Notes: a model not told the origin generated them from the letters alone. Positions 48,031-59,474 are shown, counted from the first letter of the stretch. The stretch is DNA of 64,000 bases from Eremochloa ophiuroides (GCA_038502445.1 JAHLJS010000006.1:59557690-59621689); one strand, 5' to 3'. Numbers and translations: made by a program.

Positions 48031-48890
48031 AGGTAAGTCAGCAGTCATTAGTCCAAAGTAAAATGGGGGAGTTTCCATTGTGTCAGTTGTCAGTTCAAAG
48101 TAAAATTAGAAAAGTTTGAGATCAAAGTGACTGTCCAGATCAAAGAGTATTATGTATCACGTGTAGTAGTACACTAATGCTTTTATTTTATTAAACTTAT
48201 AAATACATGTTCCCATTTCTCCCAATGAAAAAGATTAAGTGTTGCTAAAGTTGTTTAATATCCCATATATTGGTATTCATGCATACAACTCTATATGATG
48301 GACAATCATCCAACTTCATTGCGTTTACTTTTGTCAAGATAGGTTTCATTTCACACTGGATCAGTGATAATGACTACATGTTTCTCAGTTTAACATCATC
48401 CACTGTTGCAACATGCCTATCTGATTCATTATACTATTATATTTTTCATAACTGTTTTTTAGTCAGAATTATGTGAAATGTATTTCCTTATGTGCAGGCA
48501 ATGTTTGCACTTATGCCATCAATGTATTTTGGAGAATTGCTTGGTTAGATGCCACAGCCGATTCTGCGAATTGGAAAAATGTCAATGTATTCTGGAGAAT
48601 TGCTTGGTTAGATGCCACAGCCGATTCTGCGAATAGGAAAAACAGTAATCCCTATCATTCCAACAGAGCACGCTAGATGGATCAAGGATGTTGCACAGAA
48701 ATTAGATATGACAAAAGGAGGCTTATGTTTTTGATGTTGTAGACTGAAATAGTAGATTGGCTAGTTTTGCAATGAAATATCTGCCCAATGCTCCATTGTT
48801 TGTTGCCTATCTGTAGGCTCTGTAAGTTAGATATTGGCACAAGGTTCCTTGCCGATATTGTTTGAAAAAAAATCCTCATGATGTCTCGGT
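48031..48890 (+). other. RRP40 3' UTR and downstream region
   Basis: GTAAGTC follows the stop codon directly, and a possible acceptor (TATGTGCAG) lies at 48498, so a 3' UTR intron is possible. A 63 bp tandem duplication follows. Confidence 0.45.
48519..48644 (+). repeat. 63 bp tandem duplication
   Basis: Two copies with few differences, each containing GGAGAATTGCTTGGTTAGAT. The unit is 21 codons long, so one ORF reads through both, but no protein family is evident. Confidence 0.88.
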
Positions 48891-48896
48891 TTCAAC

Positions 48897-48946
48897 ATTA
48901 ATTATTAATTATTAATTATTAATTAATTAATTATTAATTAATTAAC
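48897..48946. repeat. ATTATTAATT microsatellite
   Basis: Repeated ATTATTAATTATTAATTAATT pattern. Confidence 0.9.
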
Positions 48947-49154
48947 CTGATAAAAGGAGCGTCAGCTCCTCTAGAGGAAGCCATAGCCACGTCATCTGAA
49001 TTATTTTTGACCGTTTGATCTTTCGATGGATGGCTCAGGTCACTTGGATCAGATTTTACTAGAAGTAAATTCTCATGGTTGTACTTTTTCTTACCTAGCT
49101 TCTCTTTATTTACCTTTGGTTTACCCAGCTTCTAATCAGAATCAGATAAAACCA

Positions 49155-49483
49155 ATAAATATGCCAACTTCTAATTCTTCACCGTGCGCTCGTTTCCTTC
49201 CCATCTTCCCGACTCTTCTTCTCCGTACTCCTTCTCTTCCCCACGCTTCCTCTCCCGACGAAGCCCGACGCGGCCGGCGGCCTAGGGTTTTGCCGCGTCC
49301 TCCAGCTGTGCATGCCGCTGTGGCGTCGGTGGTGGCCGTCCCCAAGCCCTTCCGCCAGCGGCGGCGCCCTCGCTATGGCCGCTCCCAGCGCAGCTGCCCT
49401 CGGTGGCGGGCAGCGCCGCAGCCCTCGGCGGCAATAGCCTGCTGCGGGCGCTCACCGGGACGTGGCCGAGCCGGCCTCGGTTG

Positions 49484-49530
<47 letters not shown>

Positions 49531-49610
49531 GGCACCGACCTGGTATGCCCACCCCTTCTCTCCCCCGCCTTCTGTGCGTCTGATCTTGGTACGACATGAA
49601 TGAAAATGAG
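49155..49610 (+). other. GC-rich gene-like 5' region with (CT)18
   Basis: Pyrimidine-rich leader-like sequence, then GC-rich sequence open in several frames, ending in (CT)18 at 49491-49526. It looks like the 5' end of a plant gene or a captured copy, but I found no family and no convincing downstream exons. Confidence 0.35.
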
Positions 49611-49757
49611 AAAGGTTGTGATGCCATGGTGACGATTTGTTGTGAGCCAAATCTTTTGTTCATGGTTCTGCTGAGCCCTCTTGCTTACAGGTGGTATAAC
49701 AAGGTGGTAGTGATTTTTGGGAAGGATATGTAGGTATGATCAGTGAACAACCCCACC

Positions 49758-49758
<1 letters not shown>

Positions 49759-49788
<30 letters not shown>
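49759..49788 (+). repeat. Run of 30 C
   Basis: Uninterrupted C tract flanked by CCACC. Length is uncertain in any read technology. Confidence 0.9.
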
Positions 49789-50332
49789 ACCATCTGCTGG
49801 TTGTGTTTAGTTTTTACTGTACCCCTTTTTTGCAAAGTCAAGCTTAGGTCTGAATTAGCAAAATATACTACAGGATTCAGAAACATTGACCTTGTTTCTC
49901 TATCAGGTATAATTGGGATGTCGCAAACACATTGGATTTTCTAAGAAATATAGTCTTACTGGTAATATAAGTTTGCATATTTTAAGGTTGTGCATCCATT
50001 GTCACCAGTTTATTGCCAGTGAAGCCTGTGTGAATTTAATTGGCTGTTCTGACACTAACCTCTTTTTGCTGTATTAATGTTAGGTGCAATTTGGTCTGCT
50101 TGCTACCACTATTGCTGATTGTGGAATTTCACTGCATACGTAACTTCCAATATTATAAAGTCAATTCTATATTTTTGGGTGTCTGCAATCCTAGCTTCAG
50201 TGCATTTTTAATTAGAAGCTGTCCTGAATGTAGACCTATGAAAAAATGGTGGTTTAATATTCCAAGAAAGCACAATGTTCTTAAAAGTGCAAATGTCATT
50301 CTGAATTCAACTGCAACATCCTAACTTTCTGT

Positions 50333-50545
50333 ATCTCTCACGTGGTTAATATTATTTGTCTTGTCCCACTACCATTCTGCTATGGTTTTTCCTCAGCAGG
50401 TCCTGATTTTGGTTCCTATCTAATGATTGTACCATCTGATCTCTCACATGGTTAATATTATTGGTCTTGTCCTGCTAGCCATTCTACTATGGTTTTTTCT
50501 CAGTAGGTCCTGATTTTGGTTGCTATCTAATGATTGTACCATCTG
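50333..50545 (+). repeat. ~106 bp tandem duplication
   Basis: Two ~90% similar units sharing TGGTTAATATTATT, CAGGTCCTGATTTTGGTT-like and CTAATGATTGTACCATCTG words. Confidence 0.85.
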
Positions 50546-50879
50546 TACTGTGGAACTAGCAAAGCATTACTCTCTCTTTTATGTTGCAAAATGACCTTTA
50601 CTTTTGTATATTCATTTACTCTTCTTTTTTCAATAGATGTGGTTTGGCGATGTACATTGATTCTAGCAGATCTGATTGTGCAATGTAAGATGATTATTCG
50701 CCTTCATTTAGGCAAACACTGAACCAAGGTATTTGTATCTCTTTTAATTATGAACTCCCTTTCTATAGCCATCAATGTACATTGCAACACTATCAATCTT
50801 CTTTGTATCCCGTGGTTGCCGGTGTGGTTTTGCTTACCAGTGAGCATATCAGCCTACTAAAATTAGAATAAAAAATATT

Positions 50880-50887
50880 GTTACGTC
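50880..50887. repeat. hAT target-site duplication GTTACGTC
   Basis: Exact 8 bp copy at 51651-51658. Confidence 0.88.
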
Positions 50888-51650
50888 CGAGGTTATTAAG
50901 GCGTCGCTTTGTCGTCGCCTAAGCGCCAAGGCGCTCCAAGCGGGACGACACAGCAGACGACTCGCCTTGGATTCGTATGGCGTCCGCCTTACGGCTGTGG
51001 CGTCCGGAAAGCGTCGCTTTGGCATCCGATTTGTGCCATACGGGGATGCTGCGGCGCAAAGAGAGGAGCGCTCGCGGGGAAGACGGACCTGCCTGCTCGC
51101 CCGCGCAAACGCGTTCTCCCGCGCCGCGGGGAGAAGCTGCTACCGGCCTCCGCCTCCCCTCTTCCCCATCCGCGTGAGGAGCAGCCGCCGGTGGGCCGCG
51201 GTTTCCCCGCCGCCTCCTCTAGTCCTCCATCGAGCAGGACCCGAGCTGCCGCCTCCCGTCTTCCCTCGAGCACAGTGGCGGAGCCGGCCGGTCGGCGGAG
51301 CCGCGGAGGTTCGCGGCGCGGTCGCATGGAGGAGTTGAGTGGCACGGCGCAGCGCGGAGGCGGAGGCGCGTCGATCTGAGCGAGCGCCGCCCAGGCCACG
51401 GCTTCTGCTTGCCCTAAGGGCCTCTGGGCTGCATGATGGGCCATTGGGCCTTGTTGGCCAGACGGCCCTAGGCGCCCAGAACTTTATCCTCCCTTGTGCT
51501 CTGTATTTTTCTACTTTCTAGCCTCTTCTCTCCACCAGTTTATACTACTGTAGGATGGCCGTAAGGCGTCGCCTCGCCTTACGCCTTGCTCGCTTAGGCG
51601 TATGGCGGTAGCTGGTCGCCACGCCTCGCCATACCGCCTTAATAACCATG
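50888..51650. mobile_element. Non-autonomous hAT element with GC-rich cargo, 763 bp
   Basis: Left end CGAGGTTATTAAGGCG and right end (complement) CATGGTTATTAAGGCG, flanked by exact GTTACGTC duplications, as for hAT elements. Longer inverted similarity extends through AAGGCG/GTCGCC words. The centre (51050-51400) is exon-like GC-rich DNA open in several frames with no recognised family; it may be captured or simply low-complexity. Confidence 0.85.
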
Positions 51651-51658
51651 GTTACGTC

Positions 51659-52779
51659 TACGCATGCCACATACTACTTGCTAAAATTTTGTACTACATA
51701 CGTTGGATTCTTGAAAACTACATTACCTTTGTTTATTATGCAATAATAAATTGTTAGTCCAAACTTATTTCATCAGACATCCTTAAACGGTTATACCAGT
51801 TATTTCAGTTCCAGCTACACAATTACAAGCTCTCCACTAGATTTTAAGTCCAAAATAAAATCTTACTCCATAATTAATTAGCCAATCCTTGTGCAAAGAG
51901 ACCGCTCTGCAGCAACTCCTAATTTCGCAATGCGATTTTTGGATTATGGAATTTTCAATTGTTTTAGAGTATTATAGGTATCCATATCAACTCTTTTTAG
52001 CCCCATTTTTCACTGAGTTTAGGATTTAAAGAGCCACGGTGTCAGGGGGCTTAAATTTGAATGCTTTTTCAGCACCTCTCATAACACTTTAATCTATGTA
52101 TTGTCTACATAACAATTATTGGCTGGAGGTCCTTTGTAATAATAGGTGTTTTCTTTTGGGTCCGGTTCCTGCGTTTTTACTGGAAGATGCACTTTCTTTT
52201 GAAATGTTTACCAAGGACCTCAAGTTACTACTATTTCTGCATGCACAGGACCGCTGGGGTAAATTGTTCTGTAACGCCGACACGCTGAATGTTGTCTCCT
52301 TTCTATTTGCCTCCAGATATATGGCCCTGCATAAGATGTTGCATGCAAGGTTAATGACCGATCTAACATTATTCTCTTAGCTTGTTACAACCGATTGTTG
52401 TGAGGAAACCAAGCATGGTATCCCACCTTATTATTTTTAGACATTTGCCTCTTATGCCAGTCATGTTTGTTAGTCTCCTTTGTTGGATCTAACACCGATA
52501 TTAATATATTATATATTGCTATGGTGTTCACTGATTCCTATTTTACTGTGTGCTAGATCGTTAAAGTTATCACTTCCACATTATTGCAGGTTTCCATCTG
52601 TGTTTTGTGTGTTTTTTATGTTTGATTTTGCTTACAATGTCTCCACGTGCAAAGTACTATGACATGATTTCAGATGGCAAGGCCTTGGGAAAATCTATAT
52701 CAATGCATATCGTTCGCCATTTGTGCAGATATGAAAATCTATATCAATGCATACTGTTTTCCATCTATACACATATCAA
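51659..52779. other. Intergenic DNA between hAT and Helitron
   Basis: AT-rich. AAAATCTATATCAATGCATA appears near 52690 and 52734. No supported gene. Confidence 0.5.
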
Positions 52780-52974
52780 TCTACAACTAATAAAACTAAA
52801 GAGGAGACAAAGTTTTAGTGCGACTTTTGTTCGTTTTCCGTCTGCCACCGTCACCTGCCATCACTCGGTGCCCAGCCCCGAGTACGCCACTTGCGGTCAG
52901 GGTTTGAATCCCACGAGCAACAAGAATAAAAAAGGGAAAATAACGGCAGCGCTCCTGCGACTCCCTCCCTCGAT

Positions 52975-53430
52975 CCCTCCCCACGCCTGCCTCAATCTCC
53001 CGGTGCGAGGATCGCACTCTCTGCCAATCATGCGATGATCTCGATCTCGATCTCAATCTCTCCCGGCCGCCGGACGCCGACTGCGAAGTTAGAGCTGTTC
53101 CCGCCGCATGCGCGCCCACAGCGCGGCCCCTAGCCCTTGTGCCGCTCCATCTCCCTACCTGGCCCTCGACGAGCCCGCTGACTGCCTCTGTTCCTCCTCT
53201 GCTACAGCATGCGCTGCTGGGGCCTTTAGGGAGCGAAAGCGGCCGCCACCGAAGGTCGTGGGGCGCGTCATCCAGGGCTGCTCCGCCGCCACGACCTTAA
53301 CGCGTCTACCGCGACTGCTCCCCAGGCCAACGCCGCCGCTTTGTGAAGATGATCCTTTCGCATCGATCTATAAACTGGTCTGTCCCCCTGCTCCCATGCC
53401 CCTCTGCATATTTGCTAAATTCTAATAGCT
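52975..53430 (+). other. GC-rich exon-like fragment inside Helitron
   Basis: CpG-rich block with (TCTCGA)n and an open frame to 53425. It resembles a captured first exon. Source gene not recognised. Confidence 0.4.
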
Positions 53431-53837
53431 GCTTGTTCAAATGCTTATGATTTGTGAACCGTGTGCTTCTGAATTTTGGATGTTGTTGGTTTCATCAGGT
53501 CGAGCTTCCTGTGTATATCGACCTTTAAATAGTTGTTGTCAAGTCTGTCATTTTGATTGTTGCTAAATAATTTGTCAAATATGTTATTTCTTGGCCTACG
53601 TATACTGCAATAATTTTTTTTAATGTTGCTAAATAATTTGTTAAATGTATTGTTTATCGAAACTACTTAGACTACATTTGTATCAGTTATATATCTTTCT
53701 CTTTTGCCAAGAAAATGGGAGACTGAAGCAACCACTAAATTCAGTAGTGGTGAGTGCAGTTCGTGTTGCAATCTTTGATATATTGTTGAAACATGAGAAT
53801 CTGACATGCACCTTTGTTTTTTGTTTTTTGTCATTTC

Positions 53838-53912
53838 AGATCCCATTTCTACAAGAAACTGATCTTGAGGAAATACTGACACCTGGAACACAGATTACTC
53901 TTTATTTGAGAG
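53838..53912 (+). other. Candidate captured exon in Helitron
   Basis: After TCATTTCAG, a frame reads IPFLQETDLEEILTPGTQIT up to TTGAGAGTAAGC, which could be a donor. A second exon-like block (KSPAVFKLLASDLIRKL) lies at 55474-55580 after GATGCAG. Family unknown. Confidence 0.35.
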
Positions 53913-54977
53913 TAAGCGAATTAAAACTCTTTCTATATGATCTCCAAGCTCTAGCAGAATTTTTATTGCCTTCTTGCTGCTTCAGGATGATGACAAATGA
54001 GTTTCCTGACCTTGCCATGATTCAAGGCTTAGTTAAGATGAACTGAGAAGTACTGGGGCTGGGAATTGGATAATGGAACGAAGCTCATATGGGTAAGCTG
54101 ATCCCAGTTTATGTGCTACCATAATCTCAATATACTCCTAGCTAAGTCATGTCAAGTTTGTCAGATAAGTACATTTATATACAGACTTGCGTTTCCACTT
54201 CCTGTTGGAGATACTAAAGTTGGTTTATTTTCTTCCATGTAGATGAGGAATTCAAAGGAAGTTTGCATTTCTTTATCGGGAGATAGAGTTACTGAGTAGG
54301 TTCTTCAAAAATAATCACGTTATATATACTATGCAGTGTCGATATTAGTAAAATAGTAAGAACATTTTTTTTATTGGTCCATGCCTCCAGCGCTATTGTG
54401 TTCCGAAAGATGGAATTGATGATTTGTTAACCTCTGATTGATCAATGAAGAATCACTCGATAGACAACAGATACTGATTTCCCATCAGATGAGTAAACAA
54501 TGCTGCAGACCTAAACTCTTCCTACAATTTTTATCTCACAAGGATGATCTGACCTCTCATATCGATCAGCTACCCAATGTGCCAACTTAACCAGTGATCT
54601 AATTGGTTCGGACTGCAGGTCCTAGCAGATGGAGAGTGACAGTCAAGGACCGGTAAGCAACATCATAGCAAACAATAGACAAGAATTCACATGACTGTCT
54701 ATCGTCTCGATGGATCTGCATTCCATTGAGGTTTTACTTGGTATAGGCCGTTTCTATTTCAGGATCATGACCATATAATTAGTTTATGCTATTTTTGGCT
54801 GGGTATCGCCTATCAGTATAGGGATTACCACTACCTATTAAATCTCTCAATTCTTAAATGGGAGTATTAGCTTGTCAGCTTGTGTTTTTATTTGCTGGTG
54901 ACATTAGCAGCAAATGTATCTAGCTATTTTTAGCAAATGTATTTTTAACTGTCACGTGCTTTTATTTTTGCACCCTA

Positions 54978-55105
54978 ATTCAGTGAGCTTCCTGAAAATT
55001 CAGCTTCATGTTCAATTTCCTGTTTATGTTCCTGAAAATTCAGTGAGCCTACATAAGCTGAACAGGAAACTAAATTCAGTGAGCTCCCTGAAAATTCAGT
55101 GTGCA
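54978..55105 (+). repeat. Repeated CCTGAAAATTCAGTG motif
   Basis: Three copies, two preceded by TTCAGTGAGC, within the Helitron. Confidence 0.75.
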
Positions 55106-56085
55106 TACTCTTTTATCTGAAGTATCCATGATTTGGACATATCAAAGTACAATTATCTGGAATGACTGAATGAAACTTGAATTATTGATTCAGTGTTTTC
55201 TTCTTATTAGTGCAAGCCAAGGAGAAAAATTTATAGCATATGAATAATATCCTATTGCATCTAAATGGGCGCGTTAGTACTGATCACGCCCATTCTCTTC
55301 AGCTTCTTAGAATTGATGCTGGAAGGTTGGAGTACGTCGTGGTGAAGGTCCTGCTGCTGGAGCAGGAGTGTGGAAGGCTGGGCAAGGGTCCTGTGCTGTG
55401 GTAGTCGATAACGTTGCCACTCCCATGTTACTTAACCATCCATATATTTATTTTCAACTTTACTTTCCTGATGCAGTGAAGAAAAGTCCTGCTGTTTTTA
55501 AGCTCTTGGCAAGTGACCTGATAAGGAAATTGATAAATACAAAGAGTAGAGTTTTGAAGGAGCTTATGCAAGTTGTCTGAACTACATATTAGCTAAGGGG
55601 GGGGGAATCAATATCCACTTCTATAGGTGTGTACAAATTGTAAGCAACAGAATCAGGTGTGCACAAACTGATGTAAATTAATATATCAGTGTCATATATA
55701 ATGTATAAATTGAGAGGTTACAATGACTGTGTTATTGCCTCTAAAGTGCAAAAGAACGTTTCACATTTGAAGCTTCCTCTGGTAGATTGGACATGAAAAG
55801 TAATGCATCTAGGCGTTGAAAAATATATGGAATATCAATAACTGCTTTTAGAAATTGCTCTGCTCCACACATACTTGAAATAGGACGATATGAAGATGCA
55901 GTGAAACTTTTTCGTGGATTTACCGATGCAAGAGAGAATGGAGTGGAGATTTCTTCTTGTCGATACAAAACATTAAATCAAATGTCATTTTAATGTTGGT
56001 ATTAATTGTATCTTATCGTGCGATCCACGTATTTTTAGTATAAAATTTTTGTTGTCCCGTAACAACGCACGGGCACGCTACCTAG

Positions 56086-56986
56086 TCCAATATATATTTC
56101 TACATGCCCTTTGCCTACACCTGAACCTGCTATCGACCTTGCCAGCATTAGTAAGAGATTGCCCATTTTCTATATAAGGAATAGGTTATATTGTGATTTC
56201 ACTTTGTCCTTCCCTCTTCCCTGTTGGATACATTGTCCTTCCATTTTTAGTGTAGCACTACAGTCTTTAGAGTTTGTGTTTAAACCTTTTTCTAATTTAT
56301 TGAACCCCCATGTTCTCATTTGTATGCATGATCTATCGCTAATGACATATTCTCACTACAGATAAAACATTTGCAGATTTCTACACTTTTTTGAGTGATT
56401 TCATAAGACTACTAAGAGAACCACACGATCCTAAAAAGAGGAAACTTGGCACTTGACAGTTTGGTTTTAGCTTTAAGCCATGTCAATGTCCGAAGTCTAA
56501 AATCACCTCACCAAACTTCTGAACTGCACTGAATTTGTGCTACTTAAAAGGTAAGCTAGTTTGTAATGATATGATGAAATTGCATTCTATATCTGTAATA
56601 CAAACCTTTGTGTTTACCTCATCATAAACATTCAATGTGAAATGTGTACATACTTTACAACATAGTGAAGAATTCCCCCATATGTTCGGGTTATCTTCCT
56701 AAAAGTTGCTTTGGGTTTTTTAAATTAGATAGAAATATCTACATGGTGTTGTCAACCTTTGTGATTGATGGCCACGGAAATGTTGCATCATAACCACAAC
56801 TCCAATTCCTTAGTTCAGCCTAGAAAAGTATAGACACCTGATTCCATGCACTTTCTATTATTTCCTACTCATGTATCATTCGTTCTGATTTAGATCCCCT
56901 CTATGGAATTTTTTTTAAATAATATTTTTTTATTGATTAATTGCAAATCTAGTATTTGGAATCGAAAAATTGCAAAAATAGCATCC
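56086..56986. other. Intergenic DNA right of Helitron
   Basis: AT-rich, no supported gene or element end. Confidence 0.5.
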
Positions 56987-57185
56987 TGTCGGCCATCCAG
57001 CGGCCGACAGCGGACCTGGCGGCCTCCAGCAGCCGACAGGCCTACGTTTCAGCTGCCAAGCAGCTGACAAGCGTCGGCAGCGGTTGTCGGCGCCGACAGG
57101 AGGCCTGTCGGCTTCTGGCGGGCCGATAGGTCCAGTCGGCTTTCGGGCGGCCGATAGGCCTGTCGGCTCGCCGGAGGCCGACAGG
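56987..57185. repeat. Dense GCCGACAG / CTGTCGGC cluster
   Basis: About a dozen copies or near-copies of GCCGACAG and its complement in 200 bp, spaced irregularly and in both orientations. GC-rich island in AT-rich surroundings, with strong hairpin potential. Confidence 0.85.
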
Positions 57186-57561
57186 CCACTACTACCATAT
57201 GCTTTTCATTTTGATGTTCATTTTAACGTTTTTTTCATATTTGTTATACGGTTCAATCCGAAAACTTAACTTACTCGCGTCTTTCAAGACTGTTCTATAA
57301 ATGAAGTGTGTTACAAACTACGAGAAATAGAATTAAAACAACACATGTTCAATTTAAAAGAGTAACCCAGCGATACATGAAATGAGCGGTGCGTGGCATA
57401 TGTGGTACTCTAAGTTGTACCAAACCTAATTCTAACATGCCTTAGGGAAAGTGAACACAACGGTGGTTTGCAATGGCATGTGTGTGTGACTCTGGTAAGA
57501 GGCCACACACTATTGTAAACATGCCTTAGGGAATTTAACTTGCTGGGTCTATTACATTGTT

Positions 57562-58147
57562 CTACTGGGTGCAGCGTGGTTGTTTGTCCTTGTTGTCGCG
57601 CCGTGAAGACGGTTCCGCTGCATCCCTCTTGTTCTTGAGTGCTGCCTCTCGCGATTTAAGCTCTTCCTCTTTACGCTTGATGATTGCTTCACGCAAGTTT
57701 AACTCCTCCCTCCTCCTGGCAAGATCTTCCTCCTTAGCTTTGAGATGGATCTGATCTGCCCTGATCCGTCGCTCTTTGTCCTCCCTGATTTTGCGGTCAA
57801 CCTCACGAGCCTCATTCATCCTCAGAAGATATTGAGCTTTGTCTTCAAGCTCCTTCGGGCGCCTCTGTGGCCATGCGGGCATCTCCCGATCCACCCATTG
57901 GATCCACTTGCAAGGCTACATGTGTGGATGTAAATGATCAAATTGTGTATAGTTTACGAGAAACGAAAGAAGAAGTTGTTGATAGTACCATGAAGTCGTC
58001 ATCCAGATCTGGACACCCGAAGTACCTACACCCATAGTGTCGGTCCAACTCCATCCACACGCACAACCTAGTGACAAACCCACAACGACACTTTGGCCGC
58101 TCACGCCACGACGGTAGCTGAGTTAGGTCAGATGTCCATGACGACAT
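57562..58147 (-). CDS. GRF zinc-finger / coiled-coil protein
   Basis: Two exons, 58147-57989 (53 codons) and 57915-57562 (118 codons with stop), joined in phase 0 by GTACTA...ATGTAG; 170 residues. Residues 17-65 form a GRF zinc finger: RPKCRCGFVTRL, GCRYFGCP, then PCKWIQWVD. The rest is a highly charged helix (REELNLREAIIKRKEEELKS), a coiled coil of ~100 residues. No break is seen. A TATA-like box (CTATTTAAA) lies ~65 bases before the start. GRF fingers bind single-stranded nucleic acid in some DNA-repair enzymes; the function of this plant form is not known to me. It belongs to the MULE/PMD cluster by position. Confidence 0.78.
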
Positions 58148-58208
58148 TGTAGTTGAATGAGGAGGGTTTGGAGAAGAAAATATGTGGTATGCTAACTCGT
58201 CGGATGTC

Positions 58209-58217
58209 TTTAAATAG
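58209..58217 (-). promoter_or_regulatory. TATA box of the minus-strand GRF gene
   Basis: CTATTTAAA on the minus strand, ~65 bases upstream of the ATG at 58147. Confidence 0.55.
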
Positions 58218-58335
58218 GGCAGGCATGGAGTGAAGGAGTAATTTCATAGACCCCAGCATTTTCAGACTTAGTCCTTCATAGGCTTTACACAAATAATTAC
58301 GAGTAGCCAGTTCCTCACCTCAGAGTACACAGCGA

Positions 58336-58676
58336 GTAGCCTTTTCAGTGTATTGGCAAATCAAGAGTAGCCTGTTTAATCAGTGAGAATTAACAGCGAC
58401 TAGCCTTTTCAGTGATTCAGAGGGCTTGCGAATAGGCTTTTCAGTGCATAGCCTTTTCAGTGATTGCGACTGCACAGTGAGTAGCCTTTTCAATGAATTT
58501 GGCAGACCGAGAATCTAGCCTTTTCAGTGATTCAGAGGGCTTGCGAATAGGCTTTTTAGTGCATAGCCTTTTCAGCGAGTTGTCAATTCAATTCATGGTG
58601 TCTTCAGTGATTGCAACTGCACAGTGAGTAGCCTTTTCAGTGACTTTGACAGACCGAGAATCTAGCCTTTTCTGAG
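58336..58676. repeat. TAGCCTTTTCAGTG minisatellite between divergent GRF genes
   Basis: Ten copies or near-copies at 58337, 58401, 58433, 58449, 58482, 58516, 58548, 58564, 58629 and 58662, alternating TAGCC and TAGGC. A higher-order unit of ~115 bp repeats (58401, 58433, 58449 against 58516, 58548, 58564). Confidence 0.92.
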
Positions 58677-58754
58677 TACTTCAAAGTGTTGTGCTCAATT
58701 AACCCTATATTAATTCAGTTCTATTCAAACGCAATGTCACCCCTCGGCTGCCTC

Positions 58755-58762
58755 TATAAATA
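58755..58762 (+). promoter_or_regulatory. TATA box of the plus-strand GRF gene
   Basis: TATAAATA, 38 bases before the ATG at 58800. Confidence 0.65.
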
Positions 58763-58799
58763 TGGGACGGTGCTGGGGGAACATCACCAGCAATACAAG

Positions 58800-59474
58800 A
58801 TGTCTGGACCAAAGAAATGGGGGTTTGGGGTTGGGAAGCTCAAGGGCACGGTGGAGAGTAAGGGCCCGCCAATAATGTGGGATGATGGGGGTAGTCTTGG
58901 TCCCGACGAGTTCGACAAACCCATCGACAGGTTTCCAGAAGAGAGCAAGAGTGATTATGGTCCACAAAGACCTCTGAGGGAGTACGTGAAGAAGGATAAA
59001 GAAGTGTGGCCGAAGTGCAGGCATGGCGAGAACTGCCTTGTGCAGATGTACACCGAGGGCGGGATACACGGGGGCCGGCGATTCTTCAAGTGTCCCTATG
59101 CATATGTAGTGTTTTAATGTCCCTTTTCAGTAATGTATTTGGCAACATAAATGGACGTTAACAAATCTATTCATCGCAGACCTCGTGGGCAGAAGACAAT
59201 TGCGGCTTCGCTAAGTGGGTGGACCCGCTACCTATTACCCCGCATCGGCTCGCTCGGCCCAAGCTACAGCTCGAGCCACAACAAAGAGGAAGATGAGGAA
59301 AAAGGCAACAGTGGGGCCACATCGCAGGAGCCAAAATGCACAGACCCGTACTGCCGCTGCCCTCATCACAAGAATAGTGGTACTCCGCCGAAATCGCCAC
59401 CGCCACCACCTCCGCCAATGGGCGGTTACTATGGAGAAGGTGCCACTCAGCTCAATATGTGGCAGCACTACTAG
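58800..59474 (+). CDS. GRF-like zinc-finger protein, second copy (possibly frameshifted)
   Basis: ATG at 58800 (MSGPKKWGFGVGKLKGTVES) is preferred over 58686 because the TATA box lies between them. Exon 1 ends at 59113 (CCCTATGCATAT/GTAGTG); exon 2 starts at 59181 (CATCGCAG/ACC), in phase. The finger reads KCRHGENCLVQMY, RRFFKCPYAY and, across the junction, NCGFAKWVDP. The phase-0 frame of exon 2 stops soon after; a different frame stays open to 59474 with a Cys/Pro tail (YCRCPHHKNSG, PPPPPPP), so one frameshift near 59270 is likely. Divergent from the GRF/coiled-coil gene and convergent with the PMD gene. Confidence 0.65.

Larger units (their letters stand above)
52780..56085 (+). mobile_element. 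Non-autonomous Helitron, 3.3 kb
   Basis: Starts TCTACAACTAATAAAACTAA after an A, and ends with a CCCGT...ACGGG hairpin (56056-56073) followed by CTAG and host T, the Helitron pattern of A^TC...CTAG^T. No Rep/helicase is present. The alternative 5' end is TCTATAC at 52764. A sequence like GGTTTGAATCCCACGAGC near the left end is common in grass Helitrons. Confidence 0.75.

Noticed and set aside
48473..48676. 67-codon ORF with a 21-residue repeat
   Set aside because: Product of the 63 bp tandem duplication in the RRP40 3' region; no homology I recognise.
50909..51444. ORFs of up to 156 codons in the hAT element
   Set aside because: Open in four frames on both strands within a 763 bp element; no domain.
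58336..58676. Possible CRISPR-like array (repeats with spacers)
   Set aside because: Repeats are degenerate, irregularly spaced and lie in a plant nuclear context with TATA boxes and spliced genes; it is a minisatellite.
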